DNA of 64,000 nt from JBGSTR01 sp963707135 (GTDB taxonomy: Bacteria > Pseudomonadota > Gammaproteobacteria > Chromatiales > Chromatiaceae), in assembly GCA_963707135.1 (NCBI GenBank), contig CAVPOY010000044.1:186001-250000 (forward strand), in the 5' to 3' direction. The translations under genes were made by a program, and so were the position numbers. The notes beneath the pieces are model-generated. The model had not been told where the DNA came from and ran no database searches. It saw only the letters and a program-made list of their open reading frames with translations. Each line of letters opens with the position of its first letter. Positions within the stretch are counted from its first letter, which is position 1. Positions 45,019 through 51,775 of this stretch are shown here, one piece after another.

Positions 45019-45612
45019 ATGTCTTCTCGGCGATTCCCGACAAAGCGGCTGCCATCCATTCTGGGTGCCCTCGCGGTGAGCGTCTGGGCTGCGGACACAC
45101 TCCTGATCGACGATTTCGCGGCTGCGGGCGGGCCAACCCGTCTTGGTACGCCTTGGCGTCTGGTGACGGACGAGGTCATGGGGGGAGTCTCTGCCGGAGC
45201 CCTCACCCGAGCGGAGATCGATGGGCGGCGCGCCCTGTGCCTGCAGGGCGAGGTGAGCTTGGAGAACAATGGCGGCTTCGTCCAAGCTGCCCTGGACTTG
45301 GCCCCGGACGGATACCTCGATGCCAGCACCTATACCGGGATCCGCCTCGTGGTGCGCGGTAACGGTGAGTCGTACAACCTCCATCTCAAGACGGCGGACG
45401 TCCGTCTGCCATGGCAATCGTACCGCAGCACTTTCCGGACTGGTGACGAATGGGGGGAGATCCGCCTGCCGTTCGCCGGCTTCGAGCCCCATCGCATCGG
45501 CACGCCCCTGGATACCGCGGGCCTGCGCAGCCTCGGATTGGTGGCCATCGGCCGCACCTTCACTGCCGATTTTTGCGTGGCAGAGATCGGCCTGTATCGA
45601 GACCGCTCTTAG
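45019..45612 (+). CDS. CIA30-domain protein with signal peptide
   Basis: 197 residues from ATG 45019. A signal segment (LPSILGALAVSVWAADT) precedes a CIA30/galactose-binding-like beta domain: IDDFAAAGGPTRLGTPWRLVTDEVMGGVSAG, LCLQGEVSLENNGGFVQAALDL, YTGIRLVVRGNGESYNLHLKT, and WQSYRSTF. CIA30 proteins help assemble complex I in mitochondria; bacterial forms often sit near light or photolyase genes. Its export suggests a binding or carrier role in the periplasm. It closes the light-associated group. Confidence 0.82.
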   Translation: MSSRRFPTKRLPSILGALAVSVWAADTLLIDDFAAAGGPTRLGTPWRLVTDEVMGGVSAGALTRAEIDGRRALCLQGEVSLENNGGFVQAALDLAPDGYLDASTYTGIRLVVRGNGESYNLHLKTADVRLPWQSYRSTFRTGDEWGEIRLPFAGFEPHRIGTPLDTAGLRSLGLVAIGRTFTADFCVAEIGLYRDRS

Positions 45613-46106
45613 CGCCCTGCGATGGCCGGGCCCATGCCGTGACGGTAAGCAGCCCGCATCGTGATCGTCTTTATTGTTGAGCGCCTGACCCCGGTTCGCA
45701 TGGCCAGACACCGCGCCGGCAACGGTGGCGTCTGCGCGCACCATCGAGCTTGCCCCGCAATCCGCCTAAGAGGTAACAGAGAAGCTGAAGAAAATCGCCC
45801 CGCTTTCCGCCGCCTCCGGCTCCAGAGCACTCCGGTCCGGTGTCCTCCAGATCCAAGTGCTGATCGAAGGCCCTCAAATAAGAAAATCCAAGCAACCCTG
45901 CGAGTCCAGAGCGGCCTGAGATGTGTGGCCTAGCGAGGGTTGGATGGTCGGTCGAGAATCAATCAAGGGGGCTCCCGGGCCTCGCGAGAGATGCAAGAGC
46001 TGTTGAGGCCGGTTGAGAACTGACCAGCATTTGGGGGAGATCCCGGTTCAAAACTGACCAGGGTGTTCAACCTTACCTGCTCGATTTCTGAGCAGGAGAC
46101 TGGAGG
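45613..46106. other. Intergenic region with IS21-type left end
   Basis: About 490 bases. The last part (46010-46070) carries two copies of AACTGACCAG (near 46018 and 46055), the repeated end motif of IS21-family elements, just before the istA remnant. The rest has no supported gene. Confidence 0.6.
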
Positions 46107-46806
46107 GTGATCACCATGGCCACGCTTGGCAAGATCCGCAGGATGTACTTTCTGGACGGTCTGTCCCTATCGGAGATTTCGCGGCGCACGAGTCTGTTGC
46201 GCAACACCATCAGGGCCTGGCTGAGGAAGCCCGAGGGCACGGAGCCGAGGTATCAGCGCGCGCATCGGCCCGGCAAGCTGGCGGCCTTCGAGGCGCTGCT
46301 CCTCGCGGCCCTGGAGGCCGACGCCAGGCGCCCCAAGCGCGACCGGCGCACCGCCCGCACGTTGTTCACCGAGATCAAGGCCCTAGGGGTATAGGGGCGG
46401 CTACACGCGCGTGAGCGACTTTGTCCGCCACTGGCGCAAGCGCGGCGGCAAGGCGCTCGGGCGTGCCTTCGTGCCGCTGAAGTTTGAGCTGGGGGAGGCC
46501 TTTCAGTTCGACTGGAGCGAGGAAGGGCTGGTCATCGCCGGGGTGTGGCGGCGGTTGCTGGTGGCGCACATGAAGCTGTGTGCCAGCCGCGCCTTCGTGC
46601 TGGTCGCCTATCCCAGCCAGGGCCATGAGATGCTGTTCGATGCCCACACCCGCTGCTTCGCGGCACTGGGTGGGATCTCGCGGCGCGGCATCTACGACAA
46701 CATGAAGACCGCCGTCGACAAGGTCCAGGCGGGCAAGGCACGGGTGGTCAACGCCCGCTTTGCCGCCATGGCCTCGCACTGCAAAGGAAGCAATTTAGCG
46801 AGTTGA
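46107..46806 (+). pseudogene. istA: IS21-family IstA transposase, frameshift and truncated
   Basis: The first frame (46107-46394) has the IstA N-terminus: KIRRMYFLDGLSLSEISRRTSLLRNTIRAWL, an HTH. It stops at TAG 46392-46394. Dropping one G in the run near 46386-46389 gives ALGYRGGYTRVSDFVRHWRKRGGKALGRAFVPL, then the catalytic start GEAFQFDWSEEG and CFAALGGISRRGIYDNMKTAVDKV. The gene is cut at about 46785 inside ARFAAMASH, before the last catalytic residues. istB is absent. The left-end repeats are present, so this is the left third of an element. Confidence 0.82.
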
Positions 46807-46918
46807 CGTGCTCTAATGCGAGCGGTCAGCTTGGCTAAGGGATAAGTCCTGAATTTTTCAGCGCGTCGTTCGTCGCCGATCACATCGAATCCCACACCCG
46901 CCGTTTGGAGCAACTTTG

Positions 46919-47788
46919 ATGCGTATCACACGCCTCCTGTTCATCGCGCTGCTGGTCGTGGCGCCGCAACTCCGCGCGGAGCAGCCTCTGCCGCCCCTGC
47001 CGCCTCTGACGGATCCGGCGACAATGAAGCTGCACCCCGGGAAGTTTGTGTGGGCAGACGTCTTCAGCAATGACGTGAACGCCACTCGGCATTTCTATGA
47101 ACGGCTATTCGGCTGGAAACTGCGTTGGATCAACGAGCCGCCGGATCCGTACGGTATTTTCAGCGTCGACGGCTACGATGTAGCGGGCCTTGCATACCGG
47201 GATGTTGAAGGCGCGGACGCGTATGCCCGCTGGGTGCACTATCTATCCGTCGCGGACGCGAGCCGGGCGGAGCAGGTGGTCGAGCGGCTTGGCGGGCGGA
47301 CGCTGCTGGCGCGGAAGGTGGCCGACCGCGGTGATTTTGCAATATTCAGCTCGACCAACGACGTGCTGCTCGGTGCCATAACCTCGTCGAGCGGCGACCC
47401 GGACGACGTTCAGTCGATGGAAGGGCAGTGGATCTGGTGGCAGTTGTATGTCTGGGACGTGGACGCTGCGGTGTCGATTCTCAAGTCGCTCGCGCCGGTC
47501 GAGGCGCAACGCGCGGATGACAGCGAATACGGCGATATGCTCCTCACCAGCGGGGGCTACGCGCGCGCGGGGGTCACCGCACTGTCAGCCGGCTCGAAAG
47601 AAGGCCCGACCTGGATTGGCTTCGTTCGCGTGGCCGACGCCACGGCCATGGCTGCGCGCGCGAAGCAGCTCGGCGGGCGGGTGTTGTTCGAGACCGACGA
47701 TGGCAAGATGGCCATCGTCGCCGATCCGGGCGGTGCCCTCATGGGGCTGGTCGAATACACTTATCCGGACATGGGGGATGCGCAATGA
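46919..47788 (+). CDS. Exported VOC (glyoxalase-fold) protein, two domains
   Basis: 289 residues with a signal peptide (ITRLLFIALLVVAPQLRAEQ). Two VOC domains follow. The first begins LHPGKFVWADVFSNDVNATRHFYERLFGWKLRW; the second runs EGQWIWWQLYVWDVDAAVSILKSL to VLFETDDGKMAIVADPGGALMGLVEY. VOC proteins bind metals or small molecules; export is unusual for this fold. ATG 46919 follows TTGGAG. The stop overlaps the next gene (ATGA). It survives inside a region of broken genes. Confidence 0.85.
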   Translation: MRITRLLFIALLVVAPQLRAEQPLPPLPPLTDPATMKLHPGKFVWADVFSNDVNATRHFYERLFGWKLRWINEPPDPYGIFSVDGYDVAGLAYRDVEGADAYARWVHYLSVADASRAEQVVERLGGRTLLARKVADRGDFAIFSSTNDVLLGAITSSSGDPDDVQSMEGQWIWWQLYVWDVDAAVSILKSLAPVEAQRADDSEYGDMLLTSGGYARAGVTALSAGSKEGPTWIGFVRVADATAMAARAKQLGGRVLFETDDGKMAIVADPGGALMGLVEYTYPDMGDAQ

Positions 47789-48060
47789 TCGTGCTGCGCG
47801 TGGTGCTCATGGCCACTGCGCTGCTGCTTGGCAGCTGCGTATCGATCGGATACAGGTACAGCGGCTCGTCGCTGGGCAGCAGCTACTATTACGGTTCATC
47901 CTGGTACGATCCCTATTATTCCCGGCGCTGTTGCTACTACCCCTCGCGACCGCCCTCCTACCGACCGCCCTCCTACCGGCCGCCCTCTGCCGGGCCCGGG
48001 CGCCCCGTGAACCTGCCCTCGCGGGCGCTGTCGAGGCCGACGCCGTCGCTGCGCAGGTAG
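47785..48060 (+). CDS. Small Tyr/Ser/Pro-rich lipoprotein
   Basis: 91 residues. The signal ends LLLGSC, a lipobox, so C18 is probably lipidated. The mature part is rich in Y, S and P, with SYYYGSSWYDPYYSRRCCYYP and PSYRPPSYRPPS, a short tandem repeat. It is probably an outer-membrane or surface lipoprotein of no known function. It is coupled to the VOC gene by an ATGA overlap. Confidence 0.65.
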   Translation: MIVLRVVLMATALLLGSCVSIGYRYSGSSLGSSYYYGSSWYDPYYSRRCCYYPSRPPSYRPPSYRPPSAGPGRPVNLPSRALSRPTPSLRR

Positions 48061-48598
48061 GCTGGCTCAGGAAGATCTGATGGTCCAAGTTCACAGCGCC
48101 CCGTTTGAACAGGCCAGCGAAGAGAGCGAAGCGTCCGAGAGGTTCTGGCACTGGTGATGAGCGTTGGGAAGCGGAGCAGTTTGTGCGCGTGGGAATAAGC
48201 GGATGTTCGACGCTGATTGCCGACTGGAACAGCGTGATGTTCGGCAAGCACATCCTGACCCGCGCGGGGTCTGGCGGCGGTGAGCGAACGCGGCGGCGTT
48301 CAGCGCCGAGAGTCCACGGCCAACGCGGCGCGCCGGAACAGTGGCGCTGAAATTGGCACCAGGCAGAATGAAGTGGATGTCCTCGATGGTGTCCGCCTGA
48401 TCGATCAGGCGGAACAGCAGCGAAGTCGAGGCCAGTACGTTCAAGAAAGACCTCTAGCTCGAATGACTTTCTCCCTCTCCAGTCGATCTAGGGCCAAGTG
48501 CCACTGCGGGATGTCTACGACAAGGTGGAGTTTGAGCCACGGAGCCCTGACCTCCATCCGCTTGCACCGGATCTTTCAAGCCTTCCAGCCCGGGGGCC
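48061..48598. other. Region without supported gene
   Basis: About 540 bases of mixed composition. Frames on both strands lack ribosome sites and family motifs. It may hold older, unrecognisable remnants like those on either side. Confidence 0.5.
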
Positions 48599-48730
48599 CT
48601 ATCCGCTTCCGCGCGCCTGAGCTTCGGCGGCCTCAGCTGCCGGGGTCCCCTTGATCTTCTCGCGGATGCGCTGCACCACGGCATAGAACATTGGCACGAA
48701 CAGGGGCACCAGGATGGAGGCGGCGACGAT
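48599..48730 (-). pseudogene. RND efflux pump, C-terminal fragment
   Basis: The minus frame reads VAASILVPLFVPMFYAVVQRIREKIKGTPAAEAAEAQ, like the last membrane helix and tail of AcrB-type RND transporters (ILVPLFVPMFY). Nothing else of the pump is present. Confidence is limited by the short match. Confidence 0.5.
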
Positions 48731-48804
48731 GATCTGGAAATCAGCGAGGGAGCTGCGTGAGCTCGCGTGCATGCACACCAAGCGACACCTGCAGGAGATT
48801 TCCG

Positions 48805-49179
48805 ATGAATCCCGAAACCCATAATCTGCCCAGGGCCGCTCCCGCGCGGCGCTTTGGCGAAGTTCCGTAACCCATCGCCCGGGTGCTGGACGCCGCCAGG
48901 CGGATCGATCCGGCGCATGGACTGTTCGTGACCTATGCGCCAGGCACCTTAGGCGCGGAGTGGGAGCTCCGCCCCTTCAGGCGGTGGCTGATCCTCAGAA
49001 GTCTGAATGAGGCGATCATCGCCGAGGCCGTGGCCTGTTCCCTCTTGGCGCGCACGGCCGATCTAGGAAAGGGTGCCTTGACGTATGTCCCTCGGCACTT
49101 GCAGCCACGCCATCGACAGACCGTAGATGCGCTCGAAAACGCGATCGGCAGAATCCCACTGCAAGGAGGATGCGCATGA
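48805..49179 (+). pseudogene. Hypothetical protein with one nonsense codon
   Basis: ATG 48805 has a good AGGAG site, but TAA lies at 48868-48870. The same frame resumes PIARVLDAARRIDPAHGLFVTYAPGTLGAEWELRPFRRWLILRSLNEAIIAEAVACSLLARTADLGKGALTYVPRHLQPRHRQ to TGA 49177-49179. It reads as genuine protein, about 124 residues if the stop were a sense codon. No family is known to me. It overlaps the next gene (ATGA), suggesting a former operon. Confidence 0.6.
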
Positions 49180-49550
49180 GCATCGGAAAAATAGTCCTGT
49201 ACTGCCACGTCGAAGAAGGAACCGGCATCGTCAGTGAGGGAGACTGGTTATTCCACACCGGCCAGTGGGCGGAGTGTGTTGAGGCGACTCAGGAAAAAGA
49301 CGGTAGCTGGAGTCTTTACATCGACTTCGAAAAGACGGACAAGCATCTGACCCACGAGGGTTGAAAGTTCGACACCGTCGACCAACGCAAGGCATTCGTG
49401 GAGAGCTATTTCGAGGCGTTGACGTGGACGTTGATCCTGCCGAATTTCCGGCTCCGGACGAATGAGCGCGGCAGAGTACACCTGTTGTGCCCTGAGTCAT
49501 CCCTATCCCGCATGCCGCGCGCAAAATCCCCGAGGATCTCCGCTCGAGCC
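49176..49550 (+). pseudogene. Hypothetical protein with an in-frame TGA
   Basis: ATG 49176 follows AAGGAGG. The frame reads MSIGKIVLYCHVEEGTGIVSEGDWLFHTGQWAECVEATQEKDGSWSLYIDFEKTDKHLTHEG, then TGA (49362-49364), then KFDTVDQRKAFVESYFEALTWTLILPNFRLRTNE in the same frame. TGG to TGA would be the simplest change. It precedes and perhaps accompanied the amidohydrolase remnant. The end point is approximate. Confidence 0.5.
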
Positions 49551-50114
49551 TCCTGCTTTATCACCCGAACTAGAGGTGGAACTCGACTGGCTGACCGATC
49601 ACTACCCGGATGAAATGTTCGATCTCCGGGGTCCGGAGTTTGCGACTGTCCAGTTCCCGATCAGCCGTTTCGTCGTGGATCCAGATCGATTCAAGGAAGA
49701 CGCGAAAAAGCCGATGGCCAAGAGAGGGCAGGGCGTCATCCATACGCGCACAACCGACGGTAGGCAGCTTCGGAATCCGCTGACCGCGGCGGAGCGGGAG
49801 GCGCTCCTTGAGCGCATCCACCGACCGCATCACACCAAGCTGAAGCAACTCGTCGAGGAAGCGTTGGCTGCGCGCGGACGGGCGCTGATCATTGATGGGC
49901 ACTCATTCCCGAACAGACCGCTTCCGGTGGACAAGGACCAGAACCCGAGCCCACCGGACATCTGCATCGGCACAGACAAATTCCACGCCCCGCGGTAGCT
50001 GGTCGATGCTTGTGCAGGACTGGGCTGGAGCGTCCCTGTTGACCGGCCCTACGCCGAAACATTTGTCCCGACGCAGCACTGGGGCAACGAGGAGCGAGTT
50101 GCTTCGGTCCCGTG
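49490..50114 (+). pseudogene. N-formylglutamate amidohydrolase-like, frameshifts and nonsense
   Basis: The main frame (to TAG 49996-49998) has VELDWLTDHYPDEMFDLRGPEFATVQFPISRFVVDPDRF, GVIHTRTTDGRQLRNPLTAAEREALLERIHRPHH, and RALIIDGHSFPNRPLP...PDICIGTDKFHAPR, the family's metal-site region. After the TAG, where TGG (W) is expected, the frame goes on LVDACAGLGWSVPVDRPYAETFVP to TGA about 50114. The start is shifted too: RKIPEDLRSSLLL appears in another frame near 49515. The enzyme would hydrolyse N-formylglutamate in histidine breakdown. It is dead as given. Confidence 0.75.
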
Positions 50115-50174
50115 ACAATCCGCTCCAAGCACAAGCTCAACGCGGCAATGAATGAGGCAATATCGGGCGTCAAT

Positions 50175-50212
50175 GAAAAAGGGCTTACCGGAAATTACCC
50201 GTAAGCCCTTTA
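50175..50212 (-). terminator. Rho-independent terminator of tRNA-Arg
   Basis: Read on the minus strand: AAAGGGCTTAC pairs with GTAAGCCCTTT around a short loop, followed by a T-run. It starts 6 bases after the tRNA 3' end. Confidence 0.85.
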
Positions 50213-50217
50213 TTTTA

Positions 50218-50294
50218 TGGCGCGCCCGGAGAGATTCGAACTCCCGACCACCTGGTTCGTAGCCAGGTACTCTATCCAACTGAGCTACGGGCGC
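50218..50294 (-). tRNA. tRNA-Arg (anticodon ACG)
   Basis: 77 nt including encoded CCA. Acceptor GCGCCCG pairs with CGGGCGC. The D arm is GCTCAGTTGGATAGAGT. The anticodon stem CCTGG/CCAGG encloses CTACGAA, anticodon ACG. The T arm has GTTCGAATC. A terminator follows. The 3' end faces the broken-gene region, the usual side for integrated elements, though no duplicated tRNA end was found. Confidence 0.96.
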
Positions 50295-50655
50295 CTGGGG
50301 CCGACTTCGTCTGTCAGTTCATATCTGCGTCTGTTCTGACCGATCTCTGTTCCGCCCGCGGTGAGGGGGCGGAGCATAGACTGAGGCGAAATCGAGAGCG
50401 GCAGTATCCGGGTCCTCGCCAATTCTGTCAATCACCGCGCCGGCCTGGCCGGGGCCCGCCGGTCGCGTGCAACCGGCACCCGGGGGAAGTATCCGTCCCG
50501 GGCTCGTGGCAGCTCCAAGGGAGTCGCTCGTGGACCGTCCGGCCCGCGGCATGGGGCACCGTCGGATATGTCGCGCCGGGCCTGCAAACCGACCCGGCCC
50601 GTCGCCTATACTGAGGGCGAGGCCGACTCCCAAACGCGGATCCATCGTCAAGTCG
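50295..50655. other. Divergent region between tRNA-Arg and the stress protein, no gene
   Basis: About 360 bases holding the promoters of the tRNA (minus) and of the Usp gene (plus). The Usp frame is open upstream to 50467 but without family character. Confidence 0.6.
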
Positions 50656-51603
50656 ATGCAACGATTCAAGAACATCCTGCTGGTCCTGGACCCGGAGACC
50701 GAGGAGTTCGCCGCGCTGGTACGCGCGGTCAGCCTGGCCCGGCAGAATCGCGCGCGGCTTCAGGTGCTCGTCGTTCTCGAGCACCTCCAGCTCGACGACC
50801 TGCCCCTCGGGACCCGTACCCTGATCGGGCACCTTGACCACGACCAGCTTCGGGACATGATCGAGCACCGACAACGGGTGCGTCTGGATAAGGAGCTCAA
50901 GGCGCTTTCCAGCGGCGATCTCGATCTGCGCACATCAGTAACCTGGAGCCATACGCCCTTTCTGACGATCATCCAGGAGGTGCTGCGCTCGGGGCATGAC
51001 CTGGTCATCAAGGACGCGCTGCAGGTTACAGGCCCCGGGGCACTGCTGCATCCGACCGACCGCCATCTGATACGAAAGTGCCCGTGCCCGACCTGGATGA
51101 TCCGATCGAAAGGCCACACGACCTATCGGCGAGTGCTCGCCGCGGTTGATCTGTTCCCGGTCGACGAGACCAATGCAGAGCTTAATCGGCGCATCCTCGA
51201 GCTTGCGGTCTCACAGGCGTCTCGTGACGAGGCCGAGCTGCACCTGGTGCATGCCTACCGGCCGGCCGGCGGTCTGCTGTTCTCGTCGGTCGCCGACAGC
51301 CGAGCCTACGCGAAGGCGGTCGCGGCCCTGCGCCGCGAGCGCCTCGACAGCCTGCTGGCCGGCTACTCGATCCCAGGGGAATGCGTACATCTTGAGGAAG
51401 GTGTACCCGGCGAGGTAATTCCGGCCGTGGCGAGTCGCGAACGGATCGACCTGATCGTGATGGGCACACTGGCCAGAGTCGGGATACCGGGCCTGTTCAT
51501 CGGCAACACCGCCGAGCGTACGCTCGATCACGTGCGCTGTGATGTGCTGACCATCAAGCCGCAGGGGTTCGTCACGCCGGTGCGTCTACCCGACCCGGGC
51601 TGA
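50656..51603 (+). CDS. Universal stress protein, two Usp domains (UspE-like)
   Basis: 315 residues with two Usp domains. The first starts MQRFKNILLVLDPETEEFAALVRAVSLARQ. The second starts TTYRRVLAAVDLFPVDETNAELNRRILELAVSQA, with the C-terminal loop LIVMGTLARVGIPGLFIGNTAERTLDHVRCDVLTIKP, a variant of the GxxGx9GS nucleotide motif. Tandem Usp proteins of this length are UspE-like. They act in stress survival by unknown biochemistry. ATG 50656 gives the family start. Confidence 0.92.
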   Translation: MQRFKNILLVLDPETEEFAALVRAVSLARQNRARLQVLVVLEHLQLDDLPLGTRTLIGHLDHDQLRDMIEHRQRVRLDKELKALSSGDLDLRTSVTWSHTPFLTIIQEVLRSGHDLVIKDALQVTGPGALLHPTDRHLIRKCPCPTWMIRSKGHTTYRRVLAAVDLFPVDETNAELNRRILELAVSQASRDEAELHLVHAYRPAGGLLFSSVADSRAYAKAVAALRRERLDSLLAGYSIPGECVHLEEGVPGEVIPAVASRERIDLIVMGTLARVGIPGLFIGNTAERTLDHVRCDVLTIKPQGFVTPVRLPDPG

Positions 51604-51775
51604 GTTGGCCTGAGCGCCCGCCCTAACGCCCCGGTGGTTGCGAACAAGACTGTCGCGTCCCCCGATCGCGGCGTCGCGTGCTTGTTCGGCGCCCGCCCCT
51701 CCGCTTGATATCTCCGGTTGTTCGCCGCGCGACCCCTTGGGCTCAGGGCCGGTCGTGACGGTTTGTTCGCACCCC

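Noticed and set aside
45661..45933. Possible 90-residue gene
   Set aside because: No ribosome site, mixed composition and no protein character; lies between the CIA30 gene and the IS21 end.
49362..49364. TGA as a selenocysteine codon
   Set aside because: No following hairpin was evident, and tryptophan fits better; neighbours are also broken by TAA and TAG.
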